The notes beneath the pieces were generated by a model. The model saw only the letters and a program-made list of their open reading frames with translations, was not told where the DNA came from and searched no databases. Shown here in pieces: positions 44,485-53,223 of a stretch of 64,000 nucleotides of DNA. How positions within the stretch are numbered: position 1 is the stretch's first letter; each line of letters begins with the position of its first letter. The position numbers and the translations under genes are program-made. The DNA comes from Clostridium sp. LS (GTDB lineage Bacteria; Bacillota; Clostridia; Clostridiales; Clostridiaceae), in contig NZ_AUUU01000028.1 in the NCBI RefSeq assembly GCF_002760435.1, forward strand, positions 1 through 64,000, read 5' to 3'.

Positions 44485-44522
44485 AGCATACAGACTGAGG
44501 ATAACCAACAATTCTGTATGCT
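44485..44522 (-). terminator. Terminator-like hairpin after ybaB
   Basis: AGCATACAG (44485-44493) pairs with CTGTATGCT (44514-44522); on the minus strand it is followed by TTTTTATAATA. It lies between ybaB and recR and may lower recR expression. Confidence 0.6.
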
Positions 44523-44548
44523 ATAACCGTTATAGTTCTTTAAATCTA

Positions 44549-44896
44549 TTAGAATAATCCGCCTGGCATTCCCATTCCGCCTGTTAGCTTACCCATCTTA
44601 CTTGAAGTTTCTTCTTCTGCTTTTCTTAATGCTTCGTTAACGGCACTCATTACTAAATCTTCAAGCATTTCAACATCATCTGCATCTACAACTTCTGGCT
44701 TTATGTTAATTGCTGTTACTTCTTTTTTACCAGTTACTTTTACTACTACAGCGCCACCGCCTACTGACGCTTCAAACTCTTTTGTTTCAAGCTCTTTTTG
44801 CATATCTTCCATTTGCTTTTGAAGTTTCTGTGCTTGTTTCATAAGATTATTCATATTTCCGCCGCCGAAACCGCCTGGAAATCCACCTTTTGCCAT
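44549..44896 (-). CDS. YbaB/EbfC nucleoid-associated protein
   Basis: 115 aa. Seen: [40 protein letters not shown] and the C-terminal helix [16 protein letters not shown]. It binds DNA as a dimer and is always next to dnaX and recR. The N-terminal glycine-rich segment [13 protein letters not shown] is common in clostridial members. I chose the ATG at 44894-44896 because GAGGAGG lies 8 bases before it; an upstream start at 44926 has no such site. Confidence 0.93.
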   Translation of the reverse strand: MAKGGFPGGFGGGNMNNLMKQAQKLQKQMEDMQKELETKEFEASVGGGAVVVKVTGKKEVTAINIKPEVVDADDVEMLEDLVMSAVNEALRKAEEETSSKMGKLTGGMGMPGGLF

Positions 44897-45011
44897 AAAA
44901 AAATCCTCCTCTTTCTTGAATCTCATTTTTTAATTATAAAACATCTTTTTGTAATACTCAAGTTAAACTAGTAATTGACAATGTAAAGCTAACAATTTGT
45001 AATAAAAATCA

Positions 45012-46640
45012 TTACTCATCATATACTTGAAATGGTACACCATTTATTGCTTCCTCCAATAGCTCTTCTTTACCTTTATTCTCGTTATCTTTTTTCACAA
45101 TATAATCAACCATAACCTTTTCTTTCAATACTTCAGAAAATACGGTATTTACAATATCCCTATACTCTAACTTTTGTAATCTCTCTTTATTAAATGCATA
45201 CATTGAGTCATACTCTAAAGTAACTACTCCATTTTTAAAGCTATATGGTTTAGCTGTAACTATCGAGGCATAAATAATCATTGCTCTCTTTGATTTAAAT
45301 TTTTCTAATATTTCAGTCCATGCTCTACCGACATCATCAATAGTTAATGATGAATTAGGATTAACCTCTATTTTTTCTTCGCCATTAATATTTGCACTAT
45401 TATTAATTGTATTTTTCTTAGAATTTGTATTATTATGTGCATATTTTAAATCTTCATTAGTTTTTTCTACTTGAACCATTTGTATTTTTCCACTTTGTAA
45501 CGATTCCTCAAGCTGATTTATTCTTGATACTATAACTTCATTAGAAGTATCATACTCTATCTTACACATTTTTATAATAGCTAGTTCTAAATATAATCTG
45601 CTTTGCTTACTTGCCTTTGAATTAATTTCTGCCTCCTGAAGTATTCTAATAGCTCTCATTATTTCTTCTACCCTAATTCTTCGTCCCTGCTCTTTAACCA
45701 AATATATATTTTCTAGGGACATATCCAAAACTTCTTCTGGATTGTTTGTAACCTTTACCATGAGTAAATTTCTAAAATGAGCTATTAGATCCTTAATGAA
45801 TAATTGCATATCCTTCCCTGAATATACAAGCTTATCAGTTATGACCATTGCTTTTTCAACATTTCTATCTATAATTGCATCAGTTATATCAAACAAGTAT
45901 TCATTAGTCACAAGCCCCAATATATTTACTAAATCCTCATATTTAATTTGATTATCTCCCATTGCAATTGCCTGATCTAATATGCTTAAAGCATCTCTCA
46001 TTGCGCCATCGCATATTCTTGATATTAAATCTAAGCTTTTCTGTTCATAACTTATATTTTGTGAGTCAACAATCCTTTTGAGTCTATTAGAAATCTCCTT
46101 TTGGATTATTCTTTTAAAATCAAATCTCTGACATCTAGATAAAATTGTAATAGGCAATTTTTGGGGATCTGTAGTTGCTAATATAAAAACTACATTTTTT
46201 GGGGGTTCTTCTAGGGTTTTTAAGAAAGCGTTAACGGCTCCAACAGATAACATGTGAACTTCATCCATTATATATATTTTGTATTTTGCTTCTTGTGGCG
46301 GGTACTTAGTATCATCTATAATATCTCTAATCTTATCAATACCATTATTGGATGCTGCGTCAAGTTCTGTTACATCAATTGCCAAACCTTCATTTATCTT
46401 TCTACACATTTCACACTCATTGCATGGCTCTCCATCATGCAAATCAAGACAATTTAATGCCTTTGCCATTACCTTTGCAGTAGACGTCTTACCCGTTCCT
46501 CTCGTGCCGCAAAAAAGGTAAGCATGAGCAATTCTATCATTTATTATTTCATTTTTTAATGTCGTAGTTATATGTTCCTGGCCTACTATATCATCAAAAC
46601 TTTTAGGTCTCCACTCTCTATATAATGCTGTATAACCCAA
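45012..46640 (-). CDS. dnaX: DNA polymerase III subunit gamma/tau
   Basis: 542 aa. The AAA+ clamp-loader motor has Walker A GTRGTGKTSTAKVMAK, a zinc finger CLDLHDGEPCNECEMC, Walker B IYIMDEVHMLS, sensor 1 ATTDPQKLPITILSRCQRF and SRC (arginine finger). The C-terminal tail after 375 is variable and Asn-rich, as in Firmicutes. The start is TTG at 46640, 13 bases after GAGGTG. It is followed by ybaB and recR. The SRP RNA gene, which lies near dnaX in Bacillus, is about 2.6 kb upstream here, separated by the thyA-folA-FAH block. Confidence 0.96.
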   Translation of the reverse strand: MGYTALYREWRPKSFDDIVGQEHITTTLKNEIINDRIAHAYLFCGTRGTGKTSTAKVMAKALNCLDLHDGEPCNECEMCRKINEGLAIDVTELDAASNNGIDKIRDIIDDTKYPPQEAKYKIYIMDEVHMLSVGAVNAFLKTLEEPPKNVVFILATTDPQKLPITILSRCQRFDFKRIIQKEISNRLKRIVDSQNISYEQKSLDLISRICDGAMRDALSILDQAIAMGDNQIKYEDLVNILGLVTNEYLFDITDAIIDRNVEKAMVITDKLVYSGKDMQLFIKDLIAHFRNLLMVKVTNNPEEVLDMSLENIYLVKEQGRRIRVEEIMRAIRILQEAEINSKASKQSRLYLELAIIKMCKIEYDTSNEVIVSRINQLEESLQSGKIQMVQVEKTNEDLKYAHNNTNSKKNTINNSANINGEEKIEVNPNSSLTIDDVGRAWTEILEKFKSKRAMIIYASIVTAKPYSFKNGVVTLEYDSMYAFNKERLQKLEYRDIVNTVFSEVLKEKVMVDYIVKKDNENKGKEELLEEAINGVPFQVYDE

Positions 46641-46753
46641 TGGGTTTCACCTCGCTATTTCTCTTAAATATACCCTTATTATACACCATTGAATGAGCAA
46701 TGCAAATTGTACAATTGTTTGAATTTCATATAAAATTCTGGATACTAAGTGAC

Positions 46754-46782
46754 TTGTTAAATAGTTTAGGTTAAAATGTATA
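46754..46782 (+). promoter_or_regulatory. Possible promoter of thyA-folA
   Basis: TTGTTA (46754-46759), 17-base spacer, TGTATA (46777-46782), about 40 bases before the thyA ATG. The hexamers are only moderately close to consensus. Confidence 0.35.
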
Positions 46783-46822
46783 TTGAACAATTTTATAAGA
46801 AATATTAGGAGGAGTACTTACA

Positions 46823-47614
46823 ATGAGTTTATATGACGATAAATACTTATCCATAGCAAATGATATCTTAGAGAATGGATACTTTGATAATAATAGGACT
46901 GGAGTTAAAACTTATAAATTACCTCATCAAATAATGCAATTTAATTTAGAAAAAGAGTTTCCTATACTAACAACAAAATTCGTAGCTTTTAAAACTGCAG
47001 TAAAAGAATTGTTATGGATCTTCAAGGATCAATCAAATGATGTCAAAGCATTGCAAGCTCAAAACGTAAAAATTTGGGATGAATGGATGATGGAAGATGG
47101 AACTATTGGTACTTCCTATGGATGGGTAGTCAAAAAGTTCAATCAAATGGATAAATTAATTGATGCACTAAAAAATAACCCACAAGATAGAAGAATGATG
47201 CTTAATTTATGGCAAATACCTTACTTAGATGGCGGTGCATTATATCCTTGCTGCTTTCTTACTATGTGGGACGTAACTGATGGAAAGCTTAACTGTATGC
47301 TTGTCCAAAGAAGTGGTGACTGGGGACTTGGAGTTCCATTTAATACATCGCAATATGCCGTGCTAGTTCACTTATTAGCACAAGTTACAGGACATAAACC
47401 TGGTTTATTTACTCATGTTATAAATAATGCTCATATATATGAAAATCAAGTTGAAGGGTTAAAGCTTCAATTAACAAGAAGAAATGACACATATTCTGCT
47501 CCAAAACTTTGGATTAATCCTGAAATTAATGACTTCTATGACTTTACTCCAGATGATATAAAGCTTGAAGATTACAAATATCATGAGGCTATAAAAATGG
47601 ATGTTTCAGTATAA
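46823..47614 (+). CDS. thyA: Thymidylate synthase
   Basis: 263 aa. It methylates dUMP with methylene-tetrahydrofolate and yields dTMP and dihydrofolate. Seen: [12 protein letters not shown] with the phosphate-binding Arg, the catalytic cysteine in [31 protein letters not shown], and [14 protein letters not shown]. Length is as in E. coli ThyA. AGGAGGAG precedes the ATG. It is followed by folA 44 bp later, which regenerates its cofactor. In this genome ThyA, rather than the flavin ThyX, is thus present. Confidence 0.97.
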   Translation: MSLYDDKYLSIANDILENGYFDNNRTGVKTYKLPHQIMQFNLEKEFPILTTKFVAFKTAVKELLWIFKDQSNDVKALQAQNVKIWDEWMMEDGTIGTSYGWVVKKFNQMDKLIDALKNNPQDRRMMLNLWQIPYLDGGALYPCCFLTMWDVTDGKLNCMLVQRSGDWGLGVPFNTSQYAVLVHLLAQVTGHKPGLFTHVINNAHIYENQVEGLKLQLTRRNDTYSAPKLWINPEINDFYDFTPDDIKLEDYKYHEAIKMDVSV

Positions 47615-47658
47615 TCAAAGTTTATTGCATAACTTTAGAACCTAAGGAGGAATAATAA

Positions 47659-48150
47659 ATGATATCAATAATTGTAGCTATCGCGCAAAATGACGTTATT
47701 GGAAAAGATAATAAACTATTATGTCATATTTCAAATGATTTAAAGAGATTCAAAGAAATTACCTCTAATAAGAAAATGATTATGGGGAGAAAAACTTTCG
47801 AATCATTACCTGGTATTCTGCCAAATCGGGAACATATAGTTGTAACAAGAGATGAAAATTTTAGAATTGATTCTGATCAAGTAACTATAGTTCATGATTT
47901 AAATTCGTTACTGGAAAAATACTCAAAAGGTAACGAAGAAATCTTTGTAATTGGTGGCGCTGAAATTTATAAACAATCTCTTCCTTATGCGAAAAAATTG
48001 TATTTAACTAAGATTGGTAAAGCCTTTGAAGGTGATACATACTTTCCCGAAATAAATTATAATGATTATAAAACAGATTATATTTCCGAACAATTTATAG
48101 ATGAGAAAAATGAGCTTAGTTATACTTTTATAAACTTAATAAAAATATAA
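47659..48150 (+). CDS. folA: Dihydrofolate reductase
   Basis: 163 aa. Reduces dihydrofolate with NADPH. Seen: ISIIVAIAQNDVIGKDNKLL with the Met20-type loop, MIMGRKTFESLPGILPNR and FVIGGAEIYKQSLPYAKKLY, ending with the strand SYTFINLIKI. AAGGAGG lies 8 bases before the ATG. It is coupled with thyA in one transcript. Confidence 0.97.
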   Translation: MISIIVAIAQNDVIGKDNKLLCHISNDLKRFKEITSNKKMIMGRKTFESLPGILPNREHIVVTRDENFRIDSDQVTIVHDLNSLLEKYSKGNEEIFVIGGAEIYKQSLPYAKKLYLTKIGKAFEGDTYFPEINYNDYKTDYISEQFIDEKNELSYTFINLIKI

Positions 48151-48208
48151 TAACAAAGTTAACTGTTAATTGTTTACTGTAAACTGATTTAAATTGGGGG
48201 CTTTTACT

Positions 48209-49093
48209 ATGAAATTTGTAACATTTAAATATAATAATATAGAACAAGTTGGTATTTTCACAAAGGATGAACAAGGTGTTTATCCAATAAAGACTCTTGG
48301 AGTAAATTATGAAAATATGAACGATTTGATAGAAAATATTAGTGTTCAGGAATTACAAACACTGCAAGCATCGCTTGAAAAAAATACAAATGAATTTATA
48401 CCGACTAGTTATGTTTGCAAAATGGCTCCAATACCTAACCCTAAGCAAGATATTATTTGCTTAGGTATCAATTATATGGAGCACGCAATAGAATCTGCCA
48501 GATATAAAAAAGAAGCTTTTGGCGGGGATAGACCTTATGCAGTATATTTTTCTAAAAGAGTAGTAATGGCAACTGGAGATGAGGACTATATACCTAGTTA
48601 CCCTGAACTAGTTGATAGTTTAGATTACGAAGCTGAGCTGGCTGTAATAATAAAAAAAGACGCTAAAAATGTAGCTAAGGAAGATGCTTTTGACTATGTA
48701 TTTGGCTATACGATAATAAATGATGTAAGCGCTAGAAATCTGCAGACAAGGCATAAACAGTGGTATTTTGGTAAAAGCTTGGACGGTTTTACACCAATGG
48801 GACCTTGCATTGTTACTAAGGATGAATTTTTAAATCCTCCTGTATTAAAGATTAGCTCTAGGGTTAACGGAGAAGTACGACAAAATAGTACTACTGACCT
48901 TATGATCACTTCTATAGAAGATGTAATTCATGAATTATCGCAAGGTATTACATTAAAAGCTGGAACTATTATTGCAATGGGTACTCCTGCAGGTGTAGGT
49001 ATGGGCTTTGAACCTCCTAAATTCCTAAAAACTGGCGATGTAGTCGAATGCGAAATCGACGGCATAGGATGCCTTAAAAATACAGTAAGATAA
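48209..49093 (+). CDS. Fumarylacetoacetate hydrolase family protein
   Basis: 294 aa. The C-terminal two thirds form the FAH fold: CLGINYMEHAIESA, YFSKRVVM, the metal ligands in LVDSLDYEAELAVIIKKDA, GYTIINDVSARNLQ, GKSLDGFTPMGPCIV and GTIIAMGTPAGVGMG. Such enzymes are hydrolases, decarboxylases or isomerases of 2-oxo acid compounds (for example acylpyruvases, oxaloacetate decarboxylases); which one is not decided. The ATG at 48209-48211 follows TTGGGGG; a TTG at 48194 would start within that site. The gene follows folA by 58 bp, ending in a strong terminator. Confidence 0.9.
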   Translation: MKFVTFKYNNIEQVGIFTKDEQGVYPIKTLGVNYENMNDLIENISVQELQTLQASLEKNTNEFIPTSYVCKMAPIPNPKQDIICLGINYMEHAIESARYKKEAFGGDRPYAVYFSKRVVMATGDEDYIPSYPELVDSLDYEAELAVIIKKDAKNVAKEDAFDYVFGYTIINDVSARNLQTRHKQWYFGKSLDGFTPMGPCIVTKDEFLNPPVLKISSRVNGEVRQNSTTDLMITSIEDVIHELSQGITLKAGTIIAMGTPAGVGMGFEPPKFLKTGDVVECEIDGIGCLKNTVR

Positions 49094-49105
49094 TAATTAT
49101 AATAA

Positions 49106-49155
49106 GATAAGAAAATGAGGGTATTTCATAAATGAAATGCCCTCACTTTCTTATC
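49106..49155 (+). terminator. Terminator between the FAH gene and the SRP RNA gene
   Basis: A long near-perfect stem built from GATAAGAAA, GAGGG and ATTTCAT with ATGAAAT, CCCTC and TTTCTTATC, with a 2-base loop around 49130. It lies 13 bases past the FAH stop. Confidence 0.7.
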
Positions 49156-49231
49156 CTATTGTGTCCTATGTTAATCCTATTGAAGAATAACCTAATTAAT
49201 ATTCCTAATTATAATTAAACATTAAAATAAA

Positions 49232-49498
49232 CCATGCACCTCGCTTCGTTATTAGTTCTCTATACGTTACTAATGCAGTTAGCTCAGACCAGATTGATCC
49301 ACGGCACATGAAAGGGACCACTTATCGCTGCTTCCTTCCAGACCTGACGAGGTTCATGGGCTTCCATTGCGTGGGACCCAGTCATCAACACCACTTACAA
49401 AAGTCAGACTATAAATTGCTAATACCTAAGCGAGGGATTCAACCCTGCTGTAGCGGATTGCAGGTTACAGGGCACCGCTAACTCCCCATCTAGCATGG
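49232..49498 (-). ncRNA. ffs: Signal recognition particle RNA (long Bacillus/Clostridium type)
   Basis: The minus strand carries the universal SRP RNA core: GGTCTGGAAGGAAGCAGC with the preceding CCTCGTCA, and the flanking GATAAGTGG. It also has the Alu-domain half GGGGAGTTAGCGGTGCCCTG. Closing helices pair GAGTTAGC with GCTAACTGC and the ends CCATGC (49493-49498) with GCATGG (49232-49237), which gives a length of about 267 bases, close to the 271 of the B. subtilis scRNA. The ends are estimated to within a few bases. Confidence 0.93.
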
Positions 49499-49501
49499 CA
49501 A

Positions 49502-49530
49502 TGGTGGAATGTCGAGGGTTTGAACCTCAA
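49502..49530 (-). other. tRNA-like 3' half upstream of the SRP RNA
   Basis: On the minus strand a 5-bp T-stem with a canonical TTCAAAC loop (GAGGTTCAAACCCTC, 49514-49528) is followed by ACATTCC, A and CCA. The matching 5' acceptor half GGAATGT is absent in the next 100 bases. A long hairpin of AAATTTTC/GAAAATTTT (49530-49556) precedes the T-arm. It may be the relic of the tRNA-Ser gene that often precedes this RNA gene in clostridia. Confidence 0.4.
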
Positions 49531-49556
49531 AATTTTCTCTCAAAAGAAAATTTCCG

Positions 49557-49907
49557 CCCCCACTGGACGCCAGACCATGTTAATCATTGCTCTTTTCGTC
49601 AAAAAACTTTATCTAAAAATCATTTAAATGATATTTTTGACACTTGTTAATGATAACATATAAAACATTTAAATTCAAGGATATTATTTTTGTCTTTGCA
49701 TAAAATTTATCCCATTCTTGGTATATCCGCATTGGAACCATGCAAATAACTTAAAAAACTTGTTGAGTTAGAATAATACTTTATGTTGTCTTTATTTTCC
49801 CAGGAAATAAAAATCGAAATTATTTTTTCAACATTTAATAATTTTATTTTCACTATTAGTTACTTTTCACTTTATTTTATTAATATATTAAACAACTTAC
49901 TCCCTAA
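49557..49907. other. Intergenic upstream of the SRP RNA gene
   Basis: AT-rich DNA that should contain the SRP RNA promoter. A 14-base palindrome, ATCATTTAAATGAT, lies at 49619-49632, and a possible weak promoter (TTAACA, 17 bases, TTAAAT on the minus strand) overlaps it. No gene was found. Confidence 0.35.
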
Positions 49908-50459
49908 TTACTCTTCAACAAGAATAATATGCTCTTTTTCTACATTCGCTAAAGCCTCAAAAACTTCAAATAAATTATCATTATTAACTTCATTCTTATA
50001 TTTTTCATAGTAACTTACAGCATGCTCTTCCTTTTGCTTTGCTAGCGCTAAAAGAGCACTATCACTATTATATTTATCATAATTTATTTTATTTAAATTA
50101 GGAGTATTCTTGAATCCTCCTAGCTTCTGATGTACTCTAGAGTGAACTATCTCTATCTTTGATAGGGCTTCAAATATTTTTCTCACTTTATCACTCTCTG
50201 CCCTGCTTGCCGCTATATTATAAAAGTCACCATTAAATAGCTCAAGTTTAACAGCATGGTCAATAATTTTTAAAGTATGTTCATCTAATAACTTACTCTC
50301 TATATTAATTATTTCGTTATCTTCGCTTAAATATTTTTTATCTACGCCACAAAATGGACAATATAGGATGTTATCTATAGCATTCTTATCAACAAAAGCT
50401 GCTTCATTGAAATTATAATTTTTTTCATTTATCTCCATTCCACATATTTTACACTTCAA
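49908..50459 (-). CDS. Ferritin-like protein with N-terminal two-CxxC zinc/rubredoxin-like module
   Basis: 183 aa. Residues 1-37 contain CKICGMEI and YCPFCGVD, a four-cysteine metal site. Residues about 60-183 form a ferritin-like helical bundle with repeated metal-ligand patterns (KIEIVHSRVHQ, KQKEEHAVSYYEKY, NVEKEHIILVEE), as in rubrerythrins, though the module order is reversed relative to classic rubrerythrin. It may serve peroxide reduction in anaerobes; this is inferred. The likely start is TTG at 50457-50459, for which AGGCGGTGA is well placed; a GTG at 50468 overlaps that site and is the alternative. Confidence 0.75.
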   Translation of the reverse strand: MKCKICGMEINEKNYNFNEAAFVDKNAIDNILYCPFCGVDKKYLSEDNEIINIESKLLDEHTLKIIDHAVKLELFNGDFYNIAASRAESDKVRKIFEALSKIEIVHSRVHQKLGGFKNTPNLNKINYDKYNSDSALLALAKQKEEHAVSYYEKYKNEVNNDNLFEVFEALANVEKEHIILVEE

Positions 50460-50510
50460 GTAATTCACCGCCTTTAATTTTAATATATTAATTTAATTTT
50501 TTAATTGTAC

Positions 50511-50888
50511 CTAAGCAACTATTCTGCATAAAAACCTAGCTAACGCAACTCCTCCTATACTTAGGAATACATTAAGAAGAATATTTACAATACTTAATAA
50601 ATATTTCCCATCAGTTATTAGACTAATTGTTTCATAACTGAATGTAGAGAATGTAGTCAACCCACCCATAATTCCAGTGGTTAAAAATAACCTCAAATTT
50701 GGTGATATAAAATCTGTAGACATGCTTAATTCCATTATCACACCTATTAAAAAGCCTCCAACTACATTTACTATTAATGTACCTAAAGGAATATTGGAAT
50801 TAATCATCTTTGCCGATTGTATAGTCACTATATACCTAATTGCTGCCCCTATAAATCCTCCTATTCCAACATAAATAATTTTCTGCAA
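50511..50888 (-). CDS. crcB: Fluoride ion channel CrcB/Fluc
   Basis: 125 aa with four hydrophobic helices. Seen: YVGIGGFIGAAIRYIVTI, GTLIVNVVGGFLIGVIME and TTGIMGGLTTFSTFSYETI with the fluoride track residues. It exports fluoride as a dual-topology dimer. The start is TTG (50886-50888) directly after GGAGGTGATTAAT; an upstream ATG at 50933 would overlap the preceding gene and has no ribosome binding site. Normal length for the family. No fluoride riboswitch was found upstream. It follows the DUF1461 gene by 16 bp. Confidence 0.92.
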   Translation of the reverse strand: MQKIIYVGIGGFIGAAIRYIVTIQSAKMINSNIPLGTLIVNVVGGFLIGVIMELSMSTDFISPNLRLFLTTGIMGGLTTFSTFSYETISLITDGKYLLSIVNILLNVFLSIGGVALARFLCRIVA

Positions 50889-50904
50889 ATTAATCACCTC
50901 CAGC

Positions 50905-51552
50905 TTATCTTCTTCTCTTAATCGCAAAGACACTTTTAAAATAGATTGTTTTAATTATCAAAGTAAATATTATTAATAGTGCCACTACTAATATTAACTC
51001 AGTCATAAAGAATTCTTCTGGCAGAGCATTTATTATTGGGTCTGTTGCTGGGTCAAAAATCCAGTAATTATTCCTGAAAAATATTTTATGAAAAAAATAG
51101 AATGTCTTAGAAAAATCTATAGCTGCTGCTATAGAAACAAATATAAATATTAATGCTGCTATGTTCATACTACCATTAAAATCTTCTATAAGTCTTTTCC
51201 CTAAATCTTTATTTTTATTGGTTATTAATTTAAAGATCATTATAAGAACAAAAACAATACTAATAATATATAAAGCTACAAATATCCGCTTTACTTCAAA
51301 AAAATGAATTCTTCCAAACTCACTCATAGGTACATTATTAAGCACTAATTCTTTATCAAATGGATTTTGAACATAATTTATTACTCTTTTATAATTATCC
51401 ATTAATGCTTCAGTTGATAAACCAGTATATTTGTTTAATTCATATTTTTCTATTGCATATCTATAGACAATAGTAGTATTTAAAACAGCTAAAACTGAGA
51501 TAGATATTATGGATATGGCATAAAATATATTCCTAATAAGTCTAAAAATCAT
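50905..51552 (-). CDS. DUF1461/TIGR01906-family integral membrane protein
   Basis: 215 aa with about five hydrophobic helices (for example ISIISISVLAVLNTTIVYRY, RIFVALYIISIVFVLIMIFK, MNIAALIFIFVSIAAAIDFS). The loop FHKIFFRNNYWIFDPATDPI followed by INALPEEFF is the hallmark of the TIGR01906 family of Gram-positive membrane proteins, whose relatives include lipoprotein intramolecular transacylases. Function here unknown. GAGGTAATTT precedes the ATG. It is just upstream of crcB on one transcript. Confidence 0.82.
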   Translation of the reverse strand: MIFRLIRNIFYAISIISISVLAVLNTTIVYRYAIEKYELNKYTGLSTEALMDNYKRVINYVQNPFDKELVLNNVPMSEFGRIHFFEVKRIFVALYIISIVFVLIMIFKLITNKNKDLGKRLIEDFNGSMNIAALIFIFVSIAAAIDFSKTFYFFHKIFFRNNYWIFDPATDPIINALPEEFFMTELILVVALLIIFTLIIKTIYFKSVFAIKRRR

Positions 51553-51666
51553 CTTTGAAATTACCTCGTAAATAGTATTTATAATAATTCACTTCCTTAA
51601 AATATAATTTCAAATAAAACCATTTATAATTTTAAAATCATAAATGGTTTTTTCTCATTATACATT

Positions 51667-52134
51667 TTAAATTGTATTTTTCTCCATTGAAATATTAACA
51701 TCGATAAGCATGTCTCCGACTGCCATTTGCACACAAACAACTTTATCTGAACTTGCATTTGCAGTGAATTTTCCATGAACAAGGGTTGGTGTAGATATAT
51801 TTATATTAATATTTTCTTTTGAAAAATTAGTTGCCACTGTTGCAGTTATCATATTTGTAAGTTCTGATATTGCACTTTGAGCTAATTCATCAAAATTTTC
51901 TACCGGCATCCCCATCATCATTATTGATGCGATTTTTTTCGCATCTTCTACACTTAATCCATAAATTACATTACCTCTAATATCTCCAATAATACCAACG
52001 ATAATTACAACTCCTGGACTTTCTATAAATCTACCTTTTAAGCTTATTTCCTTTTTTTCAACGTTTGGCAGCCCCAATTGAGGCATTACACTTGAAAAGG
52101 AACTTAATATAGGATTTAAATAATTGACATCCAT
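51667..52134 (-). CDS. cheX: CheX-type chemotaxis phosphatase
   Basis: 155 aa. A CheC/CheX fold with the single catalytic ExxN motif in AISELTNMITATVA. Such proteins dephosphorylate CheY-P. It overlaps the upstream response regulator-CheX fusion by 19 bases in another frame, so the two are translationally coupled and likely act together, the free CheX perhaps pairing with the fused domain. The start ATG lies inside the 3' end of that gene. Confidence 0.85.
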   Translation of the reverse strand: MDVNYLNPILSSFSSVMPQLGLPNVEKKEISLKGRFIESPGVVIIVGIIGDIRGNVIYGLSVEDAKKIASIMMMGMPVENFDELAQSAISELTNMITATVATNFSKENININISTPTLVHGKFTANASSDKVVCVQMAVGDMLIDVNISMEKNTI

Positions 52135-52991
52135 TCCCCTTCACCTCTTCCAAAGCCTATACTTATTGATAAATCTCCGAATTGCGTTCTTGCATTAGCA
52201 GAGTATGTAATTTCTAATTCCGCTTTTGATATATTAATTGATTCCCCATGAAAAGTAGTTGGCGGCGCAACCCTTAACCCGAACACCTTGTTCTTCTTAT
52301 TAATCATTGAACATGCGTTTCCTGCTGCCATATTAGATAGCTCGGACATTACATTTAGAATTTCCTCATTGCTTTTAGGTTCTCTTTTAAGCAATGATTT
52401 AGCCATGTTTTGTGCAGTTTCAAAGGATACATCAAAAATTATTCTACCTGAATACTTTCCTATAATACCCATAACAATTGAGATACCATGACTAACTTTC
52501 TCTACATTCTCGTTACTTTCATTTGTAATTTCTGGCACCGTTTTAGTGAGTTTATTAAAAACATCCAATAACGCTTCTTTAAAGACTGCTGAATACAATT
52601 CCTCTAGTTCAGAAAATAACTGTTCATCTGCCATAACCCTATTAATTAATAGTGTCAATTCCTCAGGATCAACTGGCTTTTGAGCATATCCACTTACATG
52701 TGTCTTTTTAGCTTTCCTTACAATTTCATCGTCCATCATAGAACTTACAATTATCACTTTAATATTAGGATTTATTTTATGAATTTCTCTAGTGCATTCA
52801 AAGCCATCTGTGCCTGGAATTGTCATATCCATTGTAACTAGATCTGGATTGGTTCTACTAACTACCTCAATTGTTTCTTCCAGGGAACCCGCTTCACCTA
52901 CAACATTAAACCCATTCTCTGTTAACAAATCCCTTAGTAAAGCGATTTGAAAAGGAGAATCATCAACTATAACAATATTTACATTCTTCAT
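52116..52991 (-). CDS. Response regulator fused to a CheX/CheC-type phosphatase domain
   Basis: 291 aa. Residues 1-120 form a receiver domain: NIVIVDDSPFQIALL with the acidic pair, the phospho-acceptor Asp in LVTMDMTIPGTDGF, the Ser in VIIVSSMM and the Lys in GYAQKPVDPEEL. Residues about 150-291 are a CheX-type domain with the ExxN motif in VMSELSNMAAGNAC. I took the ATG at 52989-52991 for its GTAGGTGG site; an in-frame ATG at 53060 lacks one. Known analogues exist in clostridia and spirochaetes. Neither a cheA nor a cheY gene lies beside it. Confidence 0.88.
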   Translation of the reverse strand: MKNVNIVIVDDSPFQIALLRDLLTENGFNVVGEAGSLEETIEVVSRTNPDLVTMDMTIPGTDGFECTREIHKINPNIKVIIVSSMMDDEIVRKAKKTHVSGYAQKPVDPEELTLLINRVMADEQLFSELEELYSAVFKEALLDVFNKLTKTVPEITNESNENVEKVSHGISIVMGIIGKYSGRIIFDVSFETAQNMAKSLLKREPKSNEEILNVMSELSNMAAGNACSMINKKNKVFGLRVAPPTTFHGESINISKAELEITYSANARTQFGDLSISIGFGRGEGEWMSII

Positions 52992-53223
52992 AAATCCACC
53001 TACCCTTTTGTTAATAAACTCCCAATTAACCCACATATCATTAGTACATATAGCCTTCAAATCTAAACTTATAAAATATAACTATAAAAAGTCAATTTAT
53101 ATATCTTTTGTGAATTAACCTTATTATCATTATATTTTAAAATTCAGCAATACTCAATAAAATTCAGAATATTGTGTAATAAATTCTTCCTTAAATCCTG
53201 AATAAAATATAAAAAGTTCAATC

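Noticed and set aside
50889..51666. Fluoride riboswitch in front of crcB
   Set aside because: crcB follows the DUF1461 gene by 16 bases, and no conserved fluoride aptamer was seen before either gene.
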